64,000 nt of DNA from Polytrichum commune (GCA_950295325.1 OX485808.1:12464501-12528500); one strand, 5' to 3'; positions 35,403 to 46,424 are shown, counted from the stretch's first letter. The notes: generated by a model not told the origin, from the letters alone. Made by a program: numbers and translations.

Positions 35403-38400
35403 CTATGTCACCTTCTCGGTGTACACAACACCATTTTCTCTGATGATTCCTTTGTCCCAATGCTCATTCCCACTGAGGAAGTTTGCACGCACCACCTTGC
35501 CTCGATCCAATGTGTATGTCCTTTCCTCATCCTCAAATCGGACATAGACACCTTCAATAGGTCCATCACAGAAAGCCGAAGTTCGGGTCATGTATGACTT
35601 GAGCTCGCTCTCAGTAACACCCTCTGAGCTACTTTGGATAATTGGCACCTGATGGATAGTGGTCCCTTGCAACAGCCGTGAGACATGCTCCCTTGATGCA
35701 AACTTCTTTGTGACGCGGTCGTAGAAATCATATGCCAAGAATAAATCTGGCAATCTCTCATAGTGGATTGAGTGTGTTGCAACAACCCATTCCCCGAACA
35801 AGATGTATCTCTCAGGAAATTGTTCGTCCTGGTGCAAAATTGTATGCAAATCCTTTGAATGTCGGTCCAGCCAAAGGTGCAGTTGCCGGAACTGTGTGTG
35901 CGACTGGGATGTCACAGTGTGGCTTCTGTTCTGCACCTGAATGTTGCCATAGTAATCCAGAGTGATCCCCATATTTGCACCATCAATTTTCTCTTCAACC
36001 ACAACTATGCTACCCAATTGAGGTAAGACTTTGTTGGAGATGATGTCATCCACTGTCGCCCCACCAAGGTTAATGAGGTGTTGCGTTCGCGGAAATTTGT
36101 ACAGCTGAGGTATACCGCCGAGTAATTTGATCACTTCTCTCGAGGCTTCAAAAGATGGGATGGTGATCACAGCACCAAATCCTTCGTCTAACGTTGGAAT
36201 ACTCATATCTCGGTTCATCTGCTCTGTTGCATGAAACGATCGGCCAGCACGAAGAGTCGGATGGTCGATTCTTCGGTCGATTCGTTGCGTGCAGAGATTT
36301 TTTTCATAATCAAAGTACACTGCAACTGCTTTCTCCCCCACATCAGCCAACCCTAACCAAGTTTTCCTATCCTCCCTGGAAGGATTACAGCGGTCAAGAA
36401 TGATCATTTTCCCAGCTCTTCGCCTACCGATGGCAATCTCACATGTCGATCTTGATCCACACTCATCTTGCGAAACCACATCCACATCTCCACATCTCCG
36501 TTTCTGTAAAGCTGAGCTGAACCAGCTCTTTCCACTTCCAGGCAGACCAACGAGTAGGAGAAGTTCAGGGTTATCTGGAACACGTCCTTGAACTTCAAAC
36601 CTTAATCCTTGGGGTTCAGGTAATAGATTCGTCTTTTGCTTCCACCGATAGCTGATCCAATTCGCAACGAAAGCCTCCTGCACGGGAGTCTCAATTGATC
36701 CTGGCCGTATGGTACGCAACCATCTGATGACGGTTCCAGCATCACAACAAGGTTTAGGTTGCACGTCAGCTTTCGCATCCGGTTTTTGAAATCCATAGAG
36801 TGCAATGTAACATGCAAGCATGGTCCCGGCTCTCCCTTTCCCTCCTCCACAATGAACAAGCCAGCAAGCATCATCTGATTCCTCAGTAACAGCCTCGATG
36901 AAATAGTCCACCTCTTGAAACGTCGGTGCCTTGTAATTCGCCACCGGAATGAAAATGTTCTTGATCGATTTGTATGCAAACCACGAGGCTGGGAGTGGCT
37001 CTTCTTGTGTTAGGGTTAGAATTCGAGTAATGCCAAGCTCAGCAAGTGCATCCACATCCTTTTCGCATCGAGGTGTTGACATGCCTGCCAGGAAGTAAGG
37101 AACGATCCAAGAGAAGAATCGAGGCATTTCATGTTGCTTATACCATAACCGATCTCTACCTTGCGTCACAACTGTCTCCGGAGGCTCAAGTGGCAATAGA
37201 GTATGTCCAATTTGCCTGGCCTCTTCACACCAAGGTTGCACAAGAATCTCAACAAGCTCAGTAGGGATGGAATCTCTCTCCGCAGCCGACATCACTGGAC
37301 CGTAATGTGTCAATTTCACCAATTTGCGAAGCCTCCGGGTAACATATTCATGCAAAGAAGAATCAAGTCGAAGTGCATATGCATAAGCTAGGATTGCTAA
37401 CTTAGAGATTCCATCAGCGGCCGCTGCATCTCCCAGGCGGACGAAATGATTCGCGGATTCGGGGTGAGTAATTGCACTCGCAACAGTGAGAGGTAAAGTG
37501 AGGTCACTTCGAATTAAATGGAGATGGTGTAACACATGGTCTTGCTTCTCCGGTGAAAATTGAGGAAACTCCGTGACCAAACCCTTGGAATCCAAAAGGG
37601 AGGAAGCATTCTTGGGAACTTCGTGAACATCATCCTCTGTGAGTGTGATGTGGAAATCCTTCATAGGCAGGTTGTGTGATTTCCTCCAAATGTTACCTGC
37701 GGAGCATACAAACCAAACGAGAGCATTGTGACCCACTAATACAAGCAATAAGACCCAAAGGATAGAACATAAAACCCCCTTATAGTCATCACCGCAAGAG
37801 TACGAGGAGCAATACACAACTAAAGCATAACAAAACTTGGAGAACTACACATCCCCCTCCATAATCAAGAAATCCATAAAGACAATGCACCAAACAATCA
37901 TAAAATATTTCACATAGTCATCACCGCAGGGGCACGAGGAGCAATACGTAAACCAAGCATAACAGAACTTGAAGGGCTACACATCCCCTCCATAACCAAA
38001 TCAAGAAATCCATGAAGGCAATACACCAAATTAGCCATGAAATACCTCCCACACATTATACTCAACACAAAAAAACATTAGATACTAAACAAGAATACGT
38101 TATTTTCTTACCTGCGGACCAAATGCACACAATCCAGTAGGCTGCTGAACCCGACGAGAGATTGGCACTGCCGAGGCCGAGGAAGTACAAATGGTCAAGA
38201 GGAATTGCTGGAGGCTTCTCAATAACTTTGTGCATCCGAAGTGACCTAAACTCTTCCTTTGTGACCAGAGTGATGTGGTACGCCATGCCTGGACTTGAGC
38301 TCCGAAGATTCAAGGTCCTTCGAAATTGGGTGGCTTCGTCGTCGATGAGGGAGCCGAGCAATGCAAGCCCCCCTCTGAATCTTACAAGAGATGCCGCCAT
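35403..38400 (-). CDS. Multifunctional RNA repair protein: 2H phosphoesterase - phosphatase - kinase - RNA ligase
   Basis: Two exons, 38400-38112 and 37696-35403 (donor GCAG|GTAAGA, acceptor CGCAG|GTAAC, phase 1), encode 860 residues. Start: ATG at 38400, the first in frame, in strong context (AAGATGGC); a second well-placed ATG is residue 39. Domains in order: (1) two H-I-T-L motifs at 42-45 and 112-115, the paired H-x-T signature of 2H phosphoesterases, which open 2',3'-cyclic phosphates; the exon join completes this domain. (2) A helical linker, about 130-270. (3) A dual-specificity-phosphatase-like domain, 287-445, with HCGGGKGRAG at 378-387 (Cys379, Arg385). (4) A P-loop kinase, about 470-630, with GLPGSGKS at 480-487 and DRCNPSREDRKTW at 531-543. 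(5) An Rnl2-like ATP-dependent RNA ligase, about 636-845: motif I EKIDG (Lys666), FGEW 730-733, EGVYVR 811-816, KVVRAN 830-835. Together these could heal and seal broken RNA. The usual general-acid Asp of the phosphatase is Asn350. The first 38 residues are basic and could be an organelle-targeting peptide. Confidence 0.92.
37783..38046. repeat. 132-bp tandem duplication within the intron of the RNA-repair gene
   Basis: TAGTCATCACCGCA begins at 37783 and again at 37915. The two copies share ACGAGGAGCAATAC, AAGCATAAC, CTACACATCCCC and AATCAAGAAATCCAT with scattered differences. Together they make up most of the 415-nt intron. The intron borders also carry an 11-nt direct repeat, TCCGCAGGTAA (37693-37703 and 38108-38118). 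Confidence 0.85.
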
Positions 38401-40559
38401 CTTCACTCTAAAGCGAAATCTTATGAACTTCGAAACCCCGGTGATGGTCCTTGCCCAACATCTGAATCTCTCCACTTCTTATCCTTTTCTGCCAAATCTG
38501 AACGATGAGCTTCGATTGCTTGACAACATATTTTTAGATTCGTGACTTGCATTCGGAGTAAAGTCGGGCACAGATGTGGAGGAAAATTTGGAGTGCGCTT
38601 CACTCCATCCACTCGAGGATTTTGCATGCAAAAACGTGTTTCACAACCTATGCAAACTACCACTGTCGGTAGACAAGAGATTGCAAATAACATTGACTTC
38701 ATCTACCCTGATTTGTGCAATTAGGTTGACCCATGCTACTTTATCAACATTCCACACTATTTTGGATATTCATTAGCATCGTAACAAACGTTACGTGAAT
38801 TGATTTCTTTATTGTGGTTACTATGCACATTAATAAACAAAGTTTTTGTAAGATGATTTTGAGTCAATGTAATTTGGATGGGTAAGAGGCAGCTTGTTCA
38901 CAAAGGCAACCTAATTGCACATATCATCAGTGTACTGATTTATCAACGATTCACACATTATTTTGGATTTTTATGACCACAAAAACAAAATGTAATACTT
39001 GTTTTACTATGGTTGTTATATGGATGATTAAACAAAATTATAAGTTTTGCAATTTGGCTTTGAACCAAGGTAAAGAGGCCACCTATTTGTGAAGGTAGCC
39101 TAATTGCACATACTAGTGTGGAGAGTTTAGGATATGGGATTTAAGGTTTTCGTAAAGACTCTTCTAGACCTTTCGTAGATTGATTGTGTCAGTTTAACAA
39201 AGCGGTTATTTGGAATGTGTTGTTTGGGACCATGCTTTCTATGAGTGCGTATATGGCATCTCATTTTAGAATTAGGTTTGAGGGGTCCCCTATATCAAAA
39301 CTTGATTCATTAGCCTCCTTTCATATCAATAGGGTTATGTGAACAAAAAAGAAAACCCAAAACATCCATGCTATGATTTCAAAAAATGAAGCATTCCCAA
39401 TTGGTTATCATGGCTCAAATGCATAATGATACTTCCTAAAGCATCTGGTTGTTGCAGTCATTAATCTAGTTGGGATTGAGTTCTTTTAGAGCATGACCAC
39501 TTGTCATCAATATACCTGGACACCATGGAACAATCCCCGATTGGATCTAGAAATGGCTCCCACCAGTTGATGTGAACTGGGAAAAAGCTTAAAAATACCA
39601 TCCTTAGCCATAATAGCTTGGGTATATTATGACTTAGCTTTCAACTCCTCTATAAGGAAATCAAGCATCAATATGTAACCTCACAATCTTTGACCAGATA
39701 GAATCTTAGCTTCAACTATTTCAATTGTTTATTGAAAAGTGCAAACGGGTCTTGTAATCTGATGGGAGGAGGGTTTGCCACTAAGACCCTATACTCGTAC
39801 AATGGGATGGACTCTGTAAATAAATAAATAAATGACCAACATTGGGCAATCCGATGTGAATTTGAGCATGTTGGTCCTACCTTGCTCAGGAATCCTCTTG
39901 GTGGAGGGTGGGGTTTATTGCCTACCTTGCGGTGGGTGGGCTAGTGGCGTCCTACTTACCTAGCTAGTTTTCCGTCAAGTAGAGAGATGATCTCACATCG
40001 GGAATCAAACTGCCAACCACTCCATTTGGAAGTGGGTACCTCTCCATTATCACTTGGTAGTCTAGGGTCATCTCAGACCAGGCTTTGTGAATAAACTAAG
40101 TTGTAGAAATTTTTAATTTCCATGCATTCTTGTCATGGTGTTTGTTTACAAATGGAGGGAGGGAGGGACTAAAACTGGTGAACAAAAGAAAATAACATAA
40201 ATTCAAGATTTCTGACTGAATTATGCATGAACATATGTCCACAATTCAATTACACTGATTATCCCAATTATTGCGTGTGGTACTTATTCCTGAAATATGC
40301 ACTACTTTGCCAGGTCTCAAAATAAATGAGGGTTGAACTTTTTATTGAGTGATACTAAATTCATGAATACACGCTCATATACCATACATCTCAAAAAAAT
40401 TAATGTGTGCTCTAAGGTATTTGTGGAGTGATTAACAAAGAAATTACATGCAAAAGTGAATAGTGCCAGGAAGGATGATGTTGATGCTTTCAATGAATAG
40501 TATTTCTATGAATAGCATCTCAGTGAATGATGTCGGGGAGCGCAAACACAACCAAGTAG

Positions 40560-41155
40560 ACAACTCCATGTAAGCGAAAGTGATTCAAAACTATATAATA
40601 ACTTTGAATTTTGTGAAAGAAAAAATTGTAAACATTTGAAAAAACACATTGATCTACAAAGCTAAGCAATTTATGTTGACAAATTTGTTTTCAAGCAAAG
40701 TATACATATCTTAGAAGACGGTACAAGTAGTGTGCAAGTACATATATTGAACTCAAAATTGTCTAGAATTTGTTTAAAACATGATAAAAATTACATTAAA
40801 TTGATTTTTTCTAGAAATTTTTGTAATGGTGCCCTCAAATTTATAATGAAATCAAGGAATATGAAAAAAAATCCAACTTCAAAATATTTAAGGTCATGAA
40901 ATCTACGTCCAAAACTAGAATTAGTCATTACCTTTTGAGTGGTAATTTTAACATTGATAAGTTTTGAAGATCTCATCTTGATATTCTACATTTGAGCACC
41001 TAACACAACAATAAAAGGCACCATGAATAAATTCCAATTCAAACAACACTTTGCTACAACTTTTAGATGCTTGACCAAAAACATTTATGATTTTAGTATA
41101 TTGGAGTAGTTTTCCATATACTTGATTGTGCTTGCTCTTTGGGATGAACAATACT
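40560..41155. repeat. ~600-bp dispersed repeat, copy near 41 kb
   Basis: Shares with 50185-50760, in the same order and orientation, GTGATTCAAAACTAT, CACATTGATCTACAAAGC, CATTAAATTGAT, AAGGAATATGAAAAA and the TTGAAGATCTCA..TTGATA block. A shorter inverted relative lies at 56520-56670 (GCTTTGTAGATCAAT). No coding function is seen, so it is probably a transposon-derived family. Confidence 0.65.
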
Positions 41156-41769
41156 TCTTAGCTCTCCTAGTGACACTAATTTCATAGCGTACAAAAATTT
41201 AGTATCACCTTCACTAATTTCCCATAGTCACTATTATCCCTCCCTCACTAATTGGGAGAATCAGTGTAGTAGGAAATTCCCCTTGTTACTTTACTTTCCC
41301 TCAAAGTTTTCCACTTTTAAATATCTCTTTACTAAAAGGTAGGCATTACCCCCATGTATTCTATCCAATTACTCACGCTCATGAACAATGATGGCAAAAT
41401 GGATGGGTTTCATATAACTTGTGTCCAACATCATTGTTTTCTCTTTCTCTTTGCCACCTTCACTATAGGAACCATGGTTCCCATTGGTTCTTTTTCAATG
41501 GATGATTTTATGTTATACTCCAATACAACAAAACAAAACAAAATAAAAGTATTTTCGTAGATTTCAAACATGTTTGATGAAAGAGATTTTGTGATAAGGA
41601 ACCCTAATTCTCATAGTGCTTCTTTGTGGCCACCAATCCATTTCGGGAGCCTAATCTTGGCTCTCTCATTAACAACCAACCGTAGCTCATTGGTATTCAT
41701 GAAGAGTAGACAAAAAACCACGATTTCGTACATCCTTGTGTAGTTCCTCTAGGGACATAACATTACTCA

Positions 41770-42120
41770 CCCATTTGGGCTAGTTCACTGGACCTTGGAA
41801 TAATGTGATTTCATTTTGTGGGTCCCGCAAACAAAGTTGTAATGTTCATACACACAAGTTGACACTTAAAAAATTTGGGTGTAGTTATATTCCTAGCATT
41901 TTTCATAGGAAACATCGTTTATCCCGACACTATTCATTGAAAATACTATTCATAGTGATGATTTTACTGGAAACATTGTTCATAGTGACACCTCGTTCAT
42001 TGGAAACACTATTCATATCAACGTCAGTTTCTTCCCATTATCCACTATTTTTTTCCTATGAAGGTAAGATGGTGGAGGCCCCTAGAAGATGCTAAATATA
42101 GAAAGGCAAACTCAACTATA
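41770..42120 (+). repeat. ~330-bp dispersed repeat, copy near 42 kb
   Basis: Collinear with 53935-54240: GGACCTTGGAATA.TG, GTGGG.CCC.CAAACAAAGT, AAG.TGACACTT and repeated CACTATTCAT blocks, then TTCTTCCCA.TAT and AGATGGTGGAGG. The CATTCAT/CATAGTGA blocks are internally reiterated. Confidence 0.6.
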
Positions 42121-42176
42121 TGGCCAAGTAATGTTATGGACCATTGAACATCCCAACTTTCTTATATCACAACTAA

Positions 42177-42683
42177 GGGCCACTTTACACATGAGCCAAG
42201 AGCTGTGACCATGAAATTGTGAGAGCCCAAAATAAAGTGTCCAAAGGCCATCCCAAATCACCTCCAAAACCATTTATTGTGGTCACAGACCCTCAAGTGC
42301 AATGTGAAGGCATATGTGACCGGTCCCTCAACCACATACTATTCCAATGAATTTCTATTCATGCGGGTCCTCACACATGATAAAATAGAATAAATCAACG
42401 GTTGTGAGCGTTCGGAGTGCCATTGATCTCCCAGTTTTGTGGTAGGCCTACATCCAAGAAGTGGTTTTTGAAAATAATCCAAGTGACCATGAAACACGAT
42501 CCATTCGATGCCATGTAGGAACGAATCCATGTAGACTTTACATCCATCTTGCATTCACATACTCCGTCGGTCCCTCAAGTGTACTAGCGTGAAGCGAACT
42601 TAGACTGGCTCCGCCTTTTCCACCAATGAGAGTGCTTGAAGTGATATGGTCACGGGCTCTCAGTCTCGTGTGTGAAGTGGCCC
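42177..42683 (+). mobile_element. Family A MITE (PIF/Harbinger-like), complete copy
   Basis: 507 bp with inverted ends GGGCCACTTTACACATGAGC and its right-end counterpart (CGTGTGTGAAGTGGCCC), bordered on both sides by TAA (42174-42176 and 42684-42686). A 3-bp TAA/TTA duplication with GGG-beginning ends is typical of PIF/Harbinger elements. No coding capacity. Full-length relatives lie at 45115-45620 and, inverted, at 55985-56484. Confidence 0.8.
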
Positions 42684-42689
42684 TAATGA

Positions 42690-43815
42690 TTCAGAGAATG
42701 CCGCAATTTCAGGAACCGACGTCGAATCTCACCTGAAGCCTGAACCCAACAAAGTACAACACCCAAACTGTTGATCAATCATCCAAATAGTGAAGATTCG
42801 AAACCCAATTTTAAGTTAGAGCAGCATCAGAATGATGCATGTCTGAATACAATTGAAGTATAACTAGTACGGCAGGAGGGAGAGAGAGTGCGATCAGTCA
42901 ACTGCCAAATACCGGCCCGCATGCATGAGCTGATGATCATGCGCTTCAGATTCATGAAAATCATCGTTTGTTGTCAGAAGTAAGTTTAAAAGTAAGGTTT
43001 AATAATCTAGTTTATGATCTAGTTCCGTAATTCACATCTAACTGATGAACCAGAGAATGCCACATTTTCATGAAACGACGTCGAATCTCACCCAGTAGTG
43101 ATCAGGGAGATTTCTGGGCATAATAATCGGTTGAGATCCTAGTGTTTGCAAGTCCAACCGGTTGCATGTTGACATCCTTCGGTTTTCCTTCATTGAATTG
43201 GGGTATATTGTATAGATTCCTCTAAAATGATCAGTAATTTTCCTGCAGTCTTGAGCTTCAACCGGTTATTTCTCAAACTCAACCGGTTCATCTGTAACTA
43301 ACTGCCAGTTCTCTCCGATCATAGATCTCACCTGAAACATAAACCCACCAAATTAAGTACAACACTCAAACTGTTGATCAATCATGCATCCACCTAGCGA
43401 AGATTCAGGAACCCAAATTAAGTTCGAGCATCAGGATACGATTGTAAGTGTAACTAGTACGGCAGGAGGGAGCGAGAGAGTGCGATCAGTCAACTGTCAA
43501 ATACTGGCCCCGCATGCATGAGCTCATGATGATCATGCGCTTCAGGTTCATCTGATCATTGTTTGTTGTCATAAGCAAGTTTAAAAGTAAGGTTTAATAA
43601 TCTAGTTTATGATCTAGTTCCGTAATTCACATCTAATTAATGAGCCAGAGAATGTCACATTTTCAGGAAACGACGTCGAATCTCACCTGAAACATGAACC
43701 CACCAAATTAAAGTACAACACTCAAGCTGTTGATCAATCATCCAACTAGAGGAGATTCGGGAACCCAAATTAAGTTAGATCAGCATCAAAATGATGTCTC
43801 AACACGATTCGAGTA
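42690..43815 (+). repeat. Three-copy tandem repeat (~400-bp unit), first copy interrupted
   Basis: Blocks such as GACGTCGAATCTCACC, GAAC.CA.CAAA..AAGTACAAC, CTGTTGATCAATCAT, GTACGGCAGGAGGGAG and AAGTAAGGTTTAATAATCTA occur in order at about 42719-43092, 43326-43687 and, truncated, 43673-43815. The junction between the first two copies is occupied by the CCGGTT-type repeat. Confidence 0.8.
43097..43315 (+). repeat. CCGGTT-type dispersed repeat inserted in the tandem array
   Basis: Matches 25955-26108 nearly throughout and extends further (CTCAACCGGTTATTTCTCAA-like, trimmed, then CAACCGGTTC), as also seen at 56830-56870. It sits between repeat copies 1 and 2 of the surrounding array. Confidence 0.7.
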
Positions 43816-43819
43816 TAAT

Positions 43820-44028
43820 TACACTAAATATTATAAGATATTCAGTGTCACTTATTATTTGGATTTACACAGTGCTCTGTCTTTTTACTGTTGATGTGAT
43901 TTTTTTACCAAGTAAAATTGTTAATGTTTTGTAATGTTTAAACAACCATGTTGGTAAAATATGAGATATACAGCTTATAGATATAGCATTACGTAGAGTA
44001 TGTGACACTATATATCATATTTAGTGTA
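43820..44028. mobile_element. Family B MITE, short copy
   Basis: Begins TACACTAAATATTATAAGAT and ends ATATCATATTTAGTGTA, matching the termini of three other copies at 44546-44936, 51385-51738 and 53125-53459. The interior is AT-rich with no coding capacity. The CACTA-like termini resemble the CACTA superfamily, but target duplications could not be fixed. Confidence 0.65.
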
Positions 44029-44133
44029 GTATGGCAAGAGTGAGTGCAATAATTCAATTGTCAAAAACCCACCTGCATGAGTTGATGATATGCACTTGAA
44101 TATCATTTGATCCACATTTTGTTGTCATAAGTA

Positions 44134-44544
44134 CTAAGGTCAAGGCATCCATAGTCGACTGAGTCCATTTAACCGCTCGTTGGGGTCATGCAATGCCAAC
44201 ATGAATGAGATATGTGTTTTTTAGGCGAATGGATTTATTAAGATTTATGTGGTGGCGGCGGCTTGTGATTGATTCCCTCACAAGAGTTTTGACAATTGTC
44301 ATAGCCAAGCATTAGCATTTAGATGAACGGTTACAGATTAACTTATAGATTGACTATGTGTTACCCTAACTTTACCATTTCAAATTTTGTAACAGTTACC
44401 ATATTCAAGGAAAATGAAAAATAAACAAAAATTGTATTCTCCCTAGAATCGGTCTCTCTTCACAAGAAAAAAAGATTCCATGCTATCATCCTCCTAAACA
44501 TATGCAAACGCCCTTATTTTATCAGTTATGGATGCCTTAGCTTA
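44134..44544. mobile_element. Family D inverted-repeat element, copy 2
   Basis: Left end CTAAGGTCAAGGCATCCATA (20 nt) and right end TATGGATGCCTTAG are inverted counterparts. The whole element is collinear with 14-405. It abuts the family B element that begins at 44546, forming part of a transposon cluster. Confidence 0.7.
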
Positions 44545-44545
44545 C

Positions 44546-44936
44546 TATACTAAATATGATATTTAGTGCCACCAATTCTAATTTTCTTGCTCAAAACTTA
44601 TTGTAAAGCGTGGTATAGTGTCACCGACACTAAAATTTAGCCCAAGAATATTTGTCATTCCTTGTAAATTGTTTGGGAGACAATAGATTTACGGTGTTGC
44701 AATTGCTGTCAATTACCAAGTAACGTTTCATCGAAATCTCAATCATCCATGACAATATCTCATCACAAGTTACTGATAAACCTTAAGAAGGCAGGGTTTT
44801 GGCCAATGGATGAACTCGTCCATTACTGTATTTGTTCACTTATTCATAAGAAGTGTCATCCGAAAAGTTTACCATAGCGACATATATATAACATACCATA
44901 TGACACTAAATAGCATGTTTAGTGTACCTAAGAGAA
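44546..44936. mobile_element. Family B MITE
   Basis: Left end ACTAAATATGATATTTAGTG (44549 on), right end GACACTAAATAGCATGTTTA(GTGTA). The interior shares TTTGTCATTCCTTGTA.A, GTTGCAATT.CTGTCA, AATCATCCATGACAAT and GAGTGTCAT or its variant with the copy at 51385-51738. No ORF of note. Confidence 0.75.
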
Positions 44937-45114
44937 GTAAGATTAAAAATCTAGTTAATGGTGTTGGCCTGGCCTGGGTGGTCAAGTACTGGAGTGGGTC
45001 AACAACTGGTACCTACAGCAGACAATGGCCAGGGGGTGTCAGATCAAAAAGGGGCCATGAAAAGCTGGTGGATGAGATGGGAGTCTTTGAAGGTTTAACC
45101 AAGTTGGCAGTTGA

Positions 45115-45620
45115 CGGCCACTTCACACACGAGCCAAGAGCCGTGACCATGAAATTGTGAGAGCCCAAACAAAAGTGTCCAAAGGCCATCCCAACACACC
45201 TCCAAATCCATGCAATATGGTCACGGATCCTAAGTGCAGTGTGAAAGCCATATGTGATCGGGCCCTCAACCAAATCCTATTTCACGGAATTTCTATTCAT
45301 GCAGGTCCTCGCACATGATAAAATAAAATAAATCAACGGTTATGAGCGTTCGGAGTGCCATGGTCTCCCAGTTTTGTGTTAGGCCTATCTCCAAAAGGTG
45401 GTTTTTGAAAAGAGTTCAAGTGACCATGAAACATGATCCATTCGATGCCATGTAGGAATCCATGTAGACTTTACAACCATCTTGCATTCACATACTCACT
45501 CCGTTGGTCCCTCAAGCGTAGTGTGAAGTAGCGAACTTGGACCGGCTCCGCCTTTTCCACCAATGAGAGTGCTTGAAGTGCAATGGTCACGGGCTCTCAG
45601 TCTCGTGTGTGAAGGGGCCC
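45115..45620 (+). mobile_element. Family A MITE, second full-length copy
   Basis: About 505 bp, collinear with 42177-42683 across its whole length (GGCCACTTCACACACGAGCC at the left, CGTGTGTGAAGGGGCCC at the right). The flanking 3-bp repeat is not evident here, so ends or flanks have mutated. Confidence 0.8.
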
Positions 45621-46364
45621 TGAGACTGATAGATAAGCTTAGGTGAAAGAGAAAGCGGAGTGGAGCACTGCCCCATTTGGCATGTGGGAAGGCCCAGAAG
45701 ACGCTGTCATGGCTCTGGGGTCCGGCCCCTCCTCACGGGCCCCAAACACCCCCCCCCCCCCCTTGTCTGTTGCTTATTTTATATATTGTTTGGGCCATCC
45801 ACTACCTTACTATTAAGTATGGGGCCCATGCCATCAATCCGTGCATATGACACATCACTTCAACCCTTGCAGGCCGAGGCGGACGTTTTTTTTGTCCAAG
45901 TAGTCACTGTTGTCCGACAATACCAGCATGCACGGTTACGTTCTAGTCTCCTAAGTCTAGACACGTGAACGGATGAGCATTTGTATGAACGACCCTGATT
46001 TTATAAAGCGTCTGTTGGTATGGTTGGATCCATCGTTAGAGATACCTGTTTTCTTTGATGAGTTTATGAATTGGACTTCATTGTTTTAGACGATTTTGGG
46101 AAGATTTTGTTTCAGCCTTTAGGGGTTAAAGGCCCAACTAGAATCTCCTAGAATTGTCTTAAGAAGTTCATCTCAATCCAGCATCTGAATATTATATTAA
46201 AAGTTGTATCTCTAATCATGTTTTTGATCGTATAAATGGCATTATTGTAAAGTTAGGATTTGTCACACGAATGTTTCAGTTGTGCGTGCCTTCCAAATCA
46301 TAAGATTATGACGTATACATATATGTTGGTATGTTTGAGTAGTGATAGTTGCTTGAAACCCCCT
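45621..46364. other. Short gene-free stretch with a C14 tract
   Basis: Contains 14 consecutive C at 45749-45762. An open frame of 102 codons covers it but is low in recognisable features and crosses the homopolymer. Confidence 0.4.
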
Positions 46365-46424
46365 CCCCCCCCCCCCCCCCAAAAAAAAAAAAAAAAAAAA
46401 AACAACAACAACAACAACAACAAC

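Larger units (their letters stand above)
38401..42173. other. Gene-poor region upstream of the RNA-repair gene
   Basis: The first few hundred bases should hold the promoter of the RNA-repair gene; no clear TATA box or telo-box was seen. Beyond it lie repeat-derived sequences: the GGTAGCCTAATTGCACAT block near 38905 and 39100, the dispersed repeat at 40560-41150, and a repeat at 41770-42120 shared with 53935-54240. No gene is recognised. Confidence 0.5.

Noticed and set aside
35403-37817. Reading the RNA-repair gene as a single 804-codon frame with a hydrophobic amino terminus
   Set aside because: That frame begins with GTG inside what looks like an intron and has no ATG before the second HITL motif. 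Splicing to the exon at 38400-38112 restores a proper ATG and the first H-x-T motif.
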